Source of the DNA: an uncultured Paracoccaceae bacterium
GTDB taxonomy: Bacteria; Pseudomonadota; Alphaproteobacteria; Rhodobacterales; Rhodobacteraceae
Assembly: GCA_937927675.1 (NCBI GenBank)
Contig: CALBSG010000157.1
Coordinates: 1-64,000, forward strand
Reading direction: 5' to 3'
Length of the DNA stretch: 64,000 nucleotides
The notes under the pieces were generated by a model. That model had not been told where the DNA came from, did no database searches, and was given only the letters and a program-made list of their open reading frames with translations. Below are positions 40,045 through 48,190 of the stretch, one piece after another. Position numbers and translations under genes: made by a program. Within the stretch, counting starts at the first letter, position 1; every line of letters starts with the position of its first letter.

Positions 40045-42600
40045 GTGATACGGTTCTTCGGTTCCTTTTTCGGGGCCATCTTCACTTTGGTGACCATGGG
40101 GCTGCTGTTTGGGGCCCTGACGGTTGGCGGGATTTTCTACATCTATTCCGCGGACCTGCCGAGCCACGAGAGCCTGGCGCAATACACCCCGCCCACGATC
40201 AGCCGGATCTATTCGGGCGAAGGTCGCATAATCGACGAATTCGCCCATGAGCGGCGCCTGTTCGTCCCGACCGAGGATATTCCCGATCTGGTGAAACAGG
40301 CCTTCGTCTCGGCCGAAGACAAGCATTTCTACACCCACAAAGGCTATGACGTGACCAGCATGTTCGCGGCGTTTCGCGATGCGGTCATTTCGCGCGGATC
40401 AAACGTGCGGGGGGCCTCGACGATCACCCAGCAGGTCATGAAGAACTTCTTGCTGGATGGCTCGCGCTCCGTTGAGCGGAAGATCAAGGAAATCATCCTT
40501 GCCACAAGACTGGAACAATCGCTGTCCAAGGACAAAATCCTTGAGCTCTATCTGAACGAGATCTTCCTTGGGCAGAACAGCTATGGCGTCGCGGCCGCGG
40601 CGCAGACCTATTTCAACAAACCGCTGACCGCCCTTGCCCCGCATGAGGCGGCAACGCTGGCCAGCCTGCCGAAAGCGCCGGGAGAGTTTCACCCCGTACG
40701 CGGCAAAGAGCGTTTGCTGGAACGGCGCAACTATGTGCTGCGCGAGATGTGGCAGAACGGCTATATCGACGAGGCGACCTATAACAGCGAGAAAGATCAG
40801 CCGCTGAAATCGGTGCAGAACGGGGATTATCCGGCCTTCCGCGAGGCGCTGCCGCCACGCAGCTATTTCACCGACGAAATCCGCCGTCAGCTTTCGGGTA
40901 CCTTTGGCGAAGAGGAATTCTTCGGCGGTGGCCTGTCGATCCGCGCCACGATGGAACCTGAATTGCAGGCCATTGCCGCCCGCGCGCTGCGCCGGGGCCT
41001 TGAGAAGTATGACCGCAATCAGGGTGTCTGGCGCGGCACGGGCAAGACCATTTCCATCGACAAATTGGGGTCCGAGGCCGATTGGCGCGCGGCGCTGGCC
41101 GAGATTGCCGATCTGCCGCGGGACGTCGAGGGTTGGCACGCCGCCGTGATCTTGGAACTGGGCGACGATTATGCCCGCTTTGGCGCCGAGGGCGACCTGC
41201 AAGGTCATGACCCGGTGATCCCGGCCGAGGATGTGACTTGGGCACGCAAGCGCCTTGCAGACGGCAAATTGGGCCCGAAGGCCCGCGTGCCTGCCGATCT
41301 GGTCGAGGTTGGCGATGTGGTTATGTTGCGCGCTGTGACCCGAGACGAGGATGACAGTTTCCTGCACTGGTCCTTGCGGCAGGTGCCCGAGGTGCAGGGC
41401 GGCTTGATGGCGATGGACGTGGACACCGGCCGCGTGATCGCCATGCAGGGCGGCTTCAGCTATCAAGCCTCGGTCTTCAACCGGGCTACGCAGGCCACGC
41501 GGCAACCCGGCTCCAGCTTCAAGCCGTTTGTCTATGCGGCGGCTTTGGATTCGGGCTTTACGCCGGCGACCATCGTCGTGGACGCCCCGATCGAGATTGA
41601 AACCCCCGAAGGGCTGTGGACGCCGAAAAACGCCTCGAACAAGTTTTACGGCCCCACGCCTTTGCGTACCGGGATCGAGCAAAGCCGAAACCTGATGACC
41701 ATCCGCATCGGGCAAGAGATCGGCATGGATCTGGTCGCGCAATATGCCGAGAAATTCGGCGTCTACCGCAATATGAACCCCTTCCTTGCCAATGCGCTTG
41801 GCGCGCAGGAAACCACGCTGTTCAAGATGGTCGCCGCCTATGCCATGTTCGCCAACGGCGGTGAACGGGTGGAACCGACGCTGGTCGACCGCGTGCAGGA
41901 CCGGTTTGGCAAGACGATCTACCGTCATGACCAGCGCAAGTGTGAAGACTGCGCGAAGCCCGATCTGCCAAAGGGGCAGGGGGTCAGCATCAAATCCGAC
42001 CGCGAGCGGGTGATGGATGCCATCACCGCCTATCAGCTCACGTCGATGATGGAAGGGGTGATCCAGCGCGGGTCTGGCACCGGGGTCAAGTTGCCGGTTC
42101 CAGTGGCGGGCAAGACCGGGACCACCAATGACGCCAAAGACGTGTGGTTCATTGGCTATACCTCCGAGGTGGTGGCCGGGTGCTATATGGGCTTTGACCA
42201 GCCGCGCACCTTGGGGCCGGGGGCGTTTGGCGGCACGCTTTGCGTTCCGATCTTTCAGGAGTTCATGAAAGAGGTCGTGGCCAAATACGGCGGCACCGAA
42301 TTTGCCGTGCCGGATGGCGGCTATTTCCAAAAGATCGACCGGTTCACCGGTGCGAAACTGCCAGCCGATGCTGCAGGCGACAATGTGATCTCGGAATATT
42401 TCCGCGAGGGTGAAGACGTGCTCTTTGGCATGGACGCGCTGGTCGATGGCGGCTTTGGTATGGGCGACAACCTGCCACTGTTCTCAGCCGGTGAGACGGA
42501 CCAGAGCCAGACCGACACCGTAACCACCTCGGACGGTCAGACCAAGGCAGTGCCGAAAAAGGCCAACTTCGGCACGCTGTCCTCGGGCGGTCTTTACTGA
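40045..42600 (+). CDS. mrcA: Penicillin-binding protein 1A (bifunctional transglycosylase/transpeptidase)
   Basis: An 851-residue inner-membrane enzyme that polymerises and cross-links peptidoglycan. It has one N-terminal TM segment (FFGAIFTLVTMGLLFGALTVGGIFY), a GT51 domain (VSAEDKHFYTHKG, then RGASTITQQVMKNF, LYLNEIFLGQNSYG), an OB-like linker, and a transpeptidase domain with the SxxK serine in QPGSSFKPFVY (~residue 493), the SxN triad in IEQSRNLMT and KTGTT in AGKTGTTNDAKD. The start is GTG 40045. The amidase upstream suggests a cell-wall remodelling pair. Confidence 0.96.
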   Translation: MIRFFGSFFGAIFTLVTMGLLFGALTVGGIFYIYSADLPSHESLAQYTPPTISRIYSGEGRIIDEFAHERRLFVPTEDIPDLVKQAFVSAEDKHFYTHKGYDVTSMFAAFRDAVISRGSNVRGASTITQQVMKNFLLDGSRSVERKIKEIILATRLEQSLSKDKILELYLNEIFLGQNSYGVAAAAQTYFNKPLTALAPHEAATLASLPKAPGEFHPVRGKERLLERRNYVLREMWQNGYIDEATYNSEKDQPLKSVQNGDYPAFREALPPRSYFTDEIRRQLSGTFGEEEFFGGGLSIRATMEPELQAIAARALRRGLEKYDRNQGVWRGTGKTISIDKLGSEADWRAALAEIADLPRDVEGWHAAVILELGDDYARFGAEGDLQGHDPVIPAEDVTWARKRLADGKLGPKARVPADLVEVGDVVMLRAVTRDEDDSFLHWSLRQVPEVQGGLMAMDVDTGRVIAMQGGFSYQASVFNRATQATRQPGSSFKPFVYAAALDSGFTPATIVVDAPIEIETPEGLWTPKNASNKFYGPTPLRTGIEQSRNLMTIRIGQEIGMDLVAQYAEKFGVYRNMNPFLANALGAQETTLFKMVAAYAMFANGGERVEPTLVDRVQDRFGKTIYRHDQRKCEDCAKPDLPKGQGVSIKSDRERVMDAITAYQLTSMMEGVIQRGSGTGVKLPVPVAGKTGTTNDAKDVWFIGYTSEVVAGCYMGFDQPRTLGPGAFGGTLCVPIFQEFMKEVVAKYGGTEFAVPDGGYFQKIDRFTGAKLPADAAGDNVISEYFREGEDVLFGMDALVDGGFGMGDNLPLFSAGETDQSQTDTVTTSDGQTKAVPKKANFGTLSSGGLY

Positions 42601-42666
42601 TCTGCCCCGCTTGCCCAACCGCTTGGCCCGCGCTATCACCCGGCCCGGGAATTCAAGGAATCCGTC

Positions 42667-43794
42667 ATGCGCGCCGAAGTCCAGAACCATGTCGAGCAAA
42701 TCGAAAAGTCGCTGAAGCTTTTGGCGCAGCGGTTGGATTGGGAAACCGCACCGCATCGGTTGGAAGAATTCGATGCGCTGATCGAAGACCCGAACCTGTG
42801 GAATGATCCGGCCAAGGCGCAAAAGCTGATGAAAGAGCGTCAGGCGCTGATGGATGCGGTCAAGGCCTATAAGCTGATCGACGGCGGCTTGCGCGACAAT
42901 GTCGAGCTGATCGAGATGGGCGAGGCCGAAGGCGATGCCGAGGTGGTGGCCGAGGCCGAGGCCGCGATCAAGGCGCTGGTCGAAAACGCCGCGCAAAAAG
43001 AGCTTGAAGCGCTTCTCGACGGCGAGGCGGACGGCAACGACACCTATCTGGAAATCAACGCAGGGGCCGGTGGCACCGAAAGCTGTGACTGGGCCTCCAT
43101 TCTGGCGCGGATGTATGTCCGTTGGGCCGAGAAAAAGGGCTACACGGTTGAGATGCAGTCGGAAACCGCAGGCGAAGAAGCCGGCATCCGTTCCGTCGCC
43201 TACAAGATTTCCGGCCATAACGCCTATGGCTGGCTGAAATCGGAATCCGGCGTGCATCGTCTGGTCCGCATCTCGCCCTATGACTCTGCCGCGCGGCGTC
43301 ACACCTCGTTCTCGTCGGTCTGGGTCTATCCGGTGGTCGATGACAACATCGAAATCGAAATCCACGACAAGGATATCCGCATCGACACCTACCGGTCGTC
43401 GGGCGCGGGCGGGCAGCACGTGAACAAGACCGACTCGGCTGTGCGGATCACCCACTTCCCGACGGGGATCGTGGTGACATCGTCGCTGAAGTCGCAGCAC
43501 CAGAACCGTGATATCGCCATGCAGGCACTGAAATCGCGGCTTTACCAGCTGGAGTTGGACAAGCGCAACGCGGCCATCAACGAAGCGCATGAAAACAAGG
43601 GCGACGCGGGCTGGGGCAACCAGATCCGGTCCTATGTGTTGCAGCCCTATCAGATGGTGAAAGACCTGCGCACCGGCGTGGAAACCAGCGACACCGGCGG
43701 CGTGCTGGATGGCGATCTGGACAAGTTCATGGCCGCGACGCTGGCGCTTGGCGTGCATGGCATGGGCCGGGCCGAGGCCAACGCCGAGGATTGA
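42667..43794 (+). CDS. prfB: Peptide chain release factor 2
   Basis: RF2 ends translation at UGA and UAA. The 375-residue protein carries the GGQ loop (SSGAGGQHVNKTDSAVR, ~residue 250) that triggers peptidyl-tRNA hydrolysis. The stop-codon recognition tripeptide region lies near SGVHRLVRISPYDS. The frame is continuous from ATG 42667: there is no internal TGA or programmed +1 frameshift site near codon 26 of the Enterobacteria type. It lies 66 bases after PBP1A on the same strand. A degenerate copy of the dispersed repeat follows at 43855. Confidence 0.97.
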   Translation: MRAEVQNHVEQIEKSLKLLAQRLDWETAPHRLEEFDALIEDPNLWNDPAKAQKLMKERQALMDAVKAYKLIDGGLRDNVELIEMGEAEGDAEVVAEAEAAIKALVENAAQKELEALLDGEADGNDTYLEINAGAGGTESCDWASILARMYVRWAEKKGYTVEMQSETAGEEAGIRSVAYKISGHNAYGWLKSESGVHRLVRISPYDSAARRHTSFSSVWVYPVVDDNIEIEIHDKDIRIDTYRSSGAGGQHVNKTDSAVRITHFPTGIVVTSSLKSQHQNRDIAMQALKSRLYQLELDKRNAAINEAHENKGDAGWGNQIRSYVLQPYQMVKDLRTGVETSDTGGVLDGDLDKFMAATLALGVHGMGRAEANAED

Positions 43795-43854
43795 TCCCGC
43801 ACGCGCTTACGCCGGGGCAGGCGACGAGGAGACGCCCGAGGAGGTGCCGGGCAA

Positions 43855-43873
43855 TCCTTTGGTGAAAATACAT
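43855..43873 (-). repeat. Degenerate copy of the dispersed element
   Basis: On the minus strand the bases read GATGTATTTTCACCAAAGG, close to GAGTATTT plus CCAAGA/CAAAGG of the better copies. It lies between prfB and the DUF2189 gene. Confidence 0.4.
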
Positions 43874-43925
43874 CTTTTCTGAACATGCATCCCCCGCATA
43901 GGCTTTGCCGAAATGGGAGGGAAGC

Positions 43926-44699
43926 ATGGTGCAAAGCGAACCGGATCGACCCGAGGTCTTGCGGGTTGAGGCCTCGGATATTCGGGCGTCCCTTGCTGCG
44001 GGATGGCGGGATGTCCTGCACGCCCCGCAATACGGGCTGTTCTTCGCCTGCTTTTACGTCGTCGGTGGTTGGCTGGTGACATGGGCCGTGATGGCCAAGG
44101 GGCAGCTGTGGTGGACCTTGCCCGCCGCGGCCGGCTTTCCCATCCTTGGCCCCTTCGTTGCGTGCGGCCTCTACGAGGTGTCCCGCCGGTTAGAGGCCGG
44201 TCAGCCGCTGCGCCGGGGCGAGGTGTTTTCGGTGATCTTCCGGCAAAAGGACCGCCAGATCCCGTCCATGGCGGCGGTGATCGTGGTGTTCTTTCTGTTC
44301 TGGAACTTTCTGTCGCATATGATTTTTGCGCTGTTTCTGGGCCGTGCAACGCTGACCAACGTTTCCTCCTCGCTTGGGATTTTTATGACACCCGAAGGGC
44401 TGGCGATGCTGGCGGTGGGCACCGGCGTGGGCGCGGTCTTTGCCACCTCGTTGTTCAGTCTCACCGTCGTCAGCCTGCCAATGCTGTTGGAGCGGGAGGT
44501 GGATTTCGTCACCGCCATGCTGACCTCGCTAGAGGTGGTGCGGACAAGTCCGGTGGTGATGCTGGTCTGGGGCGCGCTGATCGGAGCCTTGTTGTTTGTG
44601 GGAATGCTGCCGGGGTTTCTGGGCCTGTTTGCGGTGCTGCCCTTGCTGGGCCACGCAAGTTGGCACCTGTACCGCCGGGCCATCGTCTGGAACCAGTAA
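43926..44699 (+). CDS. DUF2189 family integral membrane protein
   Basis: A 257-residue protein with about six hydrophobic helices and the DUF2189 pattern: a short soluble start (VLRVEASDIRASLAAGWRDVLHAPQYGLFFACFYVVGG), GFPILGPFVACGLYEVSRRLEAGQPLR, then SLTVVSLPMLLEREVDFVTAMLTSLEVVR. The function of the family is unknown; it is common in Alphaproteobacteria, sometimes near respiratory genes. ATG 43926 has GGGAGGGAAG upstream. Convergent with the bactofilin gene, with a terminator between. Confidence 0.88.
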   Translation: MVQSEPDRPEVLRVEASDIRASLAAGWRDVLHAPQYGLFFACFYVVGGWLVTWAVMAKGQLWWTLPAAAGFPILGPFVACGLYEVSRRLEAGQPLRRGEVFSVIFRQKDRQIPSMAAVIVVFFLFWNFLSHMIFALFLGRATLTNVSSSLGIFMTPEGLAMLAVGTGVGAVFATSLFSLTVVSLPMLLEREVDFVTAMLTSLEVVRTSPVVMLVWGALIGALLFVGMLPGFLGLFAVLPLLGHASWHLYRRAIVWNQ

Positions 44700-44710
44700 G
44701 CGGGCGGAAA

Positions 44711-44741
44711 TGAAAAACGGGCACCGCAAAGGGTGCCCGTT
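44711..44741 (-). terminator. Rho-independent terminator of the M23-bactofilin operon
   Basis: On the minus strand AACGGGCACC (44741-44732) pairs with GGTGCCCGTT (44725-44716) over a 6-base loop and is followed by a T-run (TTTTTCA). It lies 24 bases after the bactofilin stop and also terminates weakly on the plus strand. Confidence 0.9.
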
Positions 44742-44764
44742 CCATAGCCCGCCTGTGGCGGAAA

Positions 44765-45283
44765 TCAGAGCTCTTCGCCAGCCATCGGGGCCTGAGAGAC
44801 AATGCGCGAGGTGGGGGCAACCGGCGGCCGACCGGTCGACAGCGGGTCGTCCTGACGCTGCACCGAGCCTTCGAAATGCGCACCCGATTCGATGGCGATG
44901 GTCTTGTGGATGATGTCGCCTTCGACCTTGGCGGTCGAGGTGAGCCGCACCTTCAACCCGCGCACCCGGCCGATCACGCGGCCATTGACGACGATATCAT
45001 CAGCGACAATCTCGCCGCGGATGGTGGCGGTTTCGCCAACGGTCAACAGATGCGCGCGGATGTCGCCTTCGACGGTGCCTTCAACCTGAATGTCACCGGT
45101 CGTACGCAAATTGCCGACCACGGTCAGATCGGACGACAGCACCGATGCAGCCACCTTGCCCTTCGGGGCAGCCGCAGAGAAATCCATCGAGGGTTTGGTC
45201 ACAGGGGCCTCCGGGGCTTTGGGCTTGTCGGCGTCGCCCGCTTTTGCGGGGCCGGGCTCGTTGATGCGGCTCTTAGAAAACAT
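44765..45283 (-). CDS. Bactofilin (polymer-forming cytoskeletal protein)
   Basis: A 172-residue cytoskeletal protein. The central right-handed beta-helix (about residues 45-140: VLSSDLTVVGNLRTTGDIQVEGTVEGDIRAHLLTVGETATIRG) has the repeated valine/glycine turns typical of DUF583; the ends are disordered and proline/lysine-rich. Bactofilins form membrane-attached scaffolds for cell-wall enzymes. The gene overlaps the upstream M23 peptidase gene by 11 bases, matching the widely conserved bactofilin-LytM/M23 pairing (as in Helicobacter CcmA-Csd1) used for local wall remodelling. Confidence 0.94.
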   Translation of the reverse strand: MFSKSRINEPGPAKAGDADKPKAPEAPVTKPSMDFSAAAPKGKVAASVLSSDLTVVGNLRTTGDIQVEGTVEGDIRAHLLTVGETATIRGEIVADDIVVNGRVIGRVRGLKVRLTSTAKVEGDIIHKTIAIESGAHFEGSVQRQDDPLSTGRPPVAPTSRIVSQAPMAGEEL

Positions 45284-46604
45284 GGTTCGCTGCCTTTATG
45301 AACGTCATAGGGTTGACGGCATTACCGCCGATCCTGACCTCGTAGTGAAGATGCGTGCCGGTGGACCGGCCTGAGTTGCCCATATCACCGATCCGGTCGC
45401 CGCGCGAGATTTTTTGTCCAACCTCGACCCGGATTTGGGACAGATGGCCATAGCGGGTTTCGATGCCGAAGGCGTGTTTGATCTTGATCAAACGTCCATA
45501 GCCATTGGACCAGCCGGCATGCGTCACGACCCCATCAGCGGTGGCATAGATCGGGGTTCCATAGGATCCGGCCATGTCAGATCCTTCGTGCATCCGCGTG
45601 CCCCAGCCCTTGGGATCCTGCCGCATGCCAAAGCCCGAGGTCCAGCGGAAGGAATCTTTGACGGGCATATCAAAGGGGGCCTTGAACGCGGCAAGACGGT
45701 AAAGGTTCATCTGATCCAGATCGGCGAGAATCGCGTTGGCCCGCAACTCATCCGGGGTTGGTACGCCCTTGGTCGACAGCGCGATCGGCGCCAAAGGCCC
45801 ACCTTGGCCGTTATAGCCCTTGCGGACCGCGTTCAGCAGGTCGTCGGGGTCCATGCCCGCCTCTTTGAACATCTTCTCCAAAGGCTCGACTGAAACGGTC
45901 AGCGCCTCTTCAAGCTGGGTGAAGATGGCGGCATTGCGCATTTCCAGATCTTGTTTTTCCTTGGAAACCGCTGCCACGCGTTCTGCGGCCTTGTCGGCAA
46001 CACCTGCCATGCGGTCGCGCTCTTTGGCGGTGCCATCAAGGCTGGCAGTCACGAATTCAAGCGTTGCCAAGGTGTCGGCTGCCCGCGCCGCTTCGCTGCG
46101 GCCAGTGCCTTCGTTGCTGTCTTGCTCGGCGCTGGCCAGATCTGCCCGCGCGGCATCGCGTTCCTTGATGGTGCGGCGCAGGGTGTTCTGGATCACGTCA
46201 ATGCCGGTTTCCAGCTCGCGCCGACGGTCTTCCGAGGCCAACAGCCGGCCCTGCATCGCCGCAACCTGTTCCAGCGCCAGATTGAAGCGTTCCTGGGCCG
46301 AGGCGGCCTCATTGGCGCGCAGATCGCGGTCGGCCGACAGCACGTTCATGCGTTCTTCATAGAGGGCCTGCTGACGCAGCACCTGTTCGCGCGACGACCC
46401 GGCCGAAATGGAATCAAGCAACAAAATGGCGGTGGCAAGGATGGTCCAGGCCAGGGCGAGCCCCCCCACCACAACGGCAATTGCCTGCGTCACCGGGCGC
46501 AGCCGGATGAAGCGGGTCTCGGTGTCGGATTTCAGAAAAAGACGCTGTTCGGGGAAATACCGCTCCAGCGTCTGATTGATCCGATAGGCAAGGCGCGTCA
46601 GCAC
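45273..46604 (-). CDS. M23 family (LytM) peptidoglycan endopeptidase partner of bactofilin
   Basis: A 443-residue bitopic protein: a cytosolic start (RINQTLERYFPEQRLFLKSDTETRFIRLRPVTQA), one TM helix (~residues 40-65), a long coiled coil (~75-250, rich in E, R, A, Q) and a C-terminal M23 domain. The zinc site is HEGSDMAGSYGTPIYA (H, D) and THLHYEVRIGG (H-x-H), with RYGHLSQI between. All metal ligands are present, so it should be an active DD-endopeptidase. It overlaps the bactofilin start by 11 bases. Confidence 0.93.
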   Translation of the reverse strand: MLTRLAYRINQTLERYFPEQRLFLKSDTETRFIRLRPVTQAIAVVVGGLALAWTILATAILLLDSISAGSSREQVLRQQALYEERMNVLSADRDLRANEAASAQERFNLALEQVAAMQGRLLASEDRRRELETGIDVIQNTLRRTIKERDAARADLASAEQDSNEGTGRSEAARAADTLATLEFVTASLDGTAKERDRMAGVADKAAERVAAVSKEKQDLEMRNAAIFTQLEEALTVSVEPLEKMFKEAGMDPDDLLNAVRKGYNGQGGPLAPIALSTKGVPTPDELRANAILADLDQMNLYRLAAFKAPFDMPVKDSFRWTSGFGMRQDPKGWGTRMHEGSDMAGSYGTPIYATADGVVTHAGWSNGYGRLIKIKHAFGIETRYGHLSQIRVEVGQKISRGDRIGDMGNSGRSTGTHLHYEVRIGGNAVNPMTFIKAANHVF

Positions 46605-46766
46605 GTTGGACGGTTCCGATTGGTTGTGAGTGCGGGTCTATGCCTGCCCAAAGGAAGGCCCAATAGCGTCGTCTAAAGAATGTCCGATGTGATTAGCGGG
46701 CGAGAGGAAAGCCTGCAACAGCTTTGCAGAACCGACCGTCCAGCGTGCCGGATTTGGGCCGATCAT

Positions 46767-46782
46767 CGGCAGAAATCTGCCG
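46767..46782. terminator. Short hairpin after the DUF455 gene
   Basis: CGGCAGA-AA-TCTGCCG is a perfect palindrome ending 5 bases past the DUF455 stop on the minus strand. There is no U-run, so it is a weak terminator or a simple 3' stem. Confidence 0.4.
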
Positions 46783-46787
46783 AAAGC

Positions 46788-47630
46788 TTAAATCCCGGCC
46801 GGATCTGCATCCACAAGCGGCCAATAGAAATCCGGCGGCAATCCGGCCTCGGCGCGCTTTTCTTCGTTGAAGGGCGGCTTCAACCCGCCGTGGAAGTACA
46901 TCCGTACAAGATCGTGAAACGCCTCTTTGGGGTCCAACCCGTCGCGGCCGCACAGCCAGTTGAACCATTTCGACCCATAGGCCACATGGGAAACCTCCTC
47001 GGCATAGATGATGTCGAGGGCCGCCTTGGTGTCGGTATCGCCGATGCGGGTGAATAACTCGATCATGCCGGGCGTCACATCCAGCCCCCGCGCTTCCAAC
47101 ACCATCGGCACCACGGCCAGACGGCCTTTCAGATCGGCCACGGTGTCTTCGGCGGCCTTCCACATGCCGGCATGGGCGGGCATCGCGCCATAATGGCTGC
47201 CAAGCGCCTCCAGCCGGTCGCAGATCAGGTTGAAGTGGCGGGATTCCTCGTCAGCGGCCTTCACCCAGTCATCATAAAATCCCAAGGGCATGGGATGATC
47301 AGTGAAGCGGGCAACGATATCCCAATGCAGATCAACCGCATTGAGTTCGATATGCGCCACCGCATGCAGCAGTGCCAGCCGCCCGATGGCCGACGAGGGC
47401 CGGCGGCGCGGCACATCCCGCGGCGCCAGCAATTCGGGCTTTTCGGGGCGGGCCGGGAACAGCGGCGGTACGGCCTGTCCGATTGGCAGGGGGTGGCCCG
47501 CCTTGCGCGCGGCGAACCATGTCGCGGCATGGGCGTGCGACAGGGCGGTTTTCGCGCGCCCATCGGCGCATGTCAGCACCTCGACCGCCATGTCTGCCAG
47601 CGTTTTCATGCCAAGCCCCCGCGTCGTCAC
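46788..47630 (-). CDS. DUF455 ferritin-like domain protein
   Basis: A 280-residue (or 273-residue) ferritin-like protein. The four-helix bundle shows metal-ligand motifs HAVAHIELNAVDLHWD, ADEESRHFNLICDRLEALGSHYG and AEEVSHVAYGSKWF, i.e. E and ExxH pairs for a di-iron site. DUF455 proteins are of unknown role, possibly tRNA-hydroxylase-like (MiaE relatives). The ATG at 47630 overlaps the bcp stop as ATGA; the internal ATG at 47609 (MKTLADMAVEVL) is another option. A perfect small hairpin (46767-46782) lies after its stop. Confidence 0.85.
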   Translation of the reverse strand: MTTRGLGMKTLADMAVEVLTCADGRAKTALSHAHAATWFAARKAGHPLPIGQAVPPLFPARPEKPELLAPRDVPRRRPSSAIGRLALLHAVAHIELNAVDLHWDIVARFTDHPMPLGFYDDWVKAADEESRHFNLICDRLEALGSHYGAMPAHAGMWKAAEDTVADLKGRLAVVPMVLEARGLDVTPGMIELFTRIGDTDTKAALDIIYAEEVSHVAYGSKWFNWLCGRDGLDPKEAFHDLVRMYFHGGLKPPFNEEKRAEAGLPPDFYWPLVDADPAGI

Positions 47631-48088
47631 AAAGCCTGCGCGGCGGCCAAAACCTCATCCGCGTGGCCCTTGACCGAAACCTTGGGCCAAACCCGCGCGA
47701 TGCGGCCTTCGGCGTCGATCAAGACGGTGGTGCGTTCAATGCCCATGAAGGTTTTGCCATACATGGATTTTTCCTTCCACACGCCATAGTCCTCGCAGGT
47801 GTGCCCGCCTTCGTCCGAGGCGAGAATCACGGCAAGCCCGTGCTTCTTGCAGAACTTGTCATGCGCGGTGACGCTGTCTTTCGACAGGCCGATCACCGTG
47901 GTGCCGGCTGCGGCAAACTCTGCTGCGCGGGCAGAGAAATCCTGCGCTTCCAGCGTGCAGCCGGGGGTGGCATCCTTGGGGTAAAAATAGAGAACCACCT
48001 TGCCCGGACGCAAGGCGGCAAGGCTGACACTGCCGCCGCCATCACGGGGCAGGGTGAATTCGGGGGCGATCTGGCCGGGTTCGATCAT
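47627..48088 (-). CDS. bcp: Peroxiredoxin, Bcp (thioredoxin-dependent thiol peroxidase) type
   Basis: A 153-residue thiol peroxidase that reduces H2O2 and organic hydroperoxides. The peroxidatic cysteine lies in YPKDATPGCTLEAQDF (~residue 44); the Bcp-type resolving residue five positions later (C in some members) is a non-Cys here (AQDF), so it behaves like a 1-Cys or inter-domain form. The rest (GLSKDSVTAHDKFCKKHGL, GVWKEKSMYGKTFMGIERTT) is standard. ATG 48088 has AAGGAG 7 bases upstream. Divergent from the AsmA-like gene across a region with nested palindromes. Confidence 0.94.
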   Translation of the reverse strand: MIEPGQIAPEFTLPRDGGGSVSLAALRPGKVVLYFYPKDATPGCTLEAQDFSARAAEFAAAGTTVIGLSKDSVTAHDKFCKKHGLAVILASDEGGHTCEDYGVWKEKSMYGKTFMGIERTTVLIDAEGRIARVWPKVSVKGHADEVLAAAQAL

Positions 48089-48132
48089 GGGCGGCTCCTT
48101 GCCTTTGAGGGTCAATGCCCTTTGCGATCTAG

Positions 48133-48158
48133 TTGCCTTTCGGCAAAGATAAAGGCAA
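48133..48158. promoter_or_regulatory. Nested inverted repeats between bcp and the AsmA-like gene
   Basis: TTGCCTTT (48133-48140) and AAAGGCAA (48151-48158) are perfect 8-base arms. Inside them TTGCC (48133-48137) also pairs with GGCAA (48142-48146). It is an operator or alternative-hairpin candidate in a 102-base divergent promoter region. Confidence 0.5.
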
Positions 48159-48190
48159 GCCCGACGCAAGACAGTGGTGAAAAGGGCAGC

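Noticed and set aside
40399..42330. Long antisense open frame (643 codons) opposite the PBP1A gene
   Set aside because: It is the shadow of a high-GC gene with all transglycosylase and transpeptidase motifs on the other strand; its own sequence has no domain and is His/Arg-rich, as antisense frames are.
42667..42780. Programmed +1 frameshift in prfB
   Set aside because: The frame is continuous from ATG to the stop with no early in-frame TGA; the regulation known from Enterobacteria is not present.
47372..48190. In-frame extension of the AsmA-like gene by 273 codons
   Set aside because: It runs antisense through DUF455 and bcp, which are clear genes; the TM helix and a ribosome-binding site fit a start at 48191.
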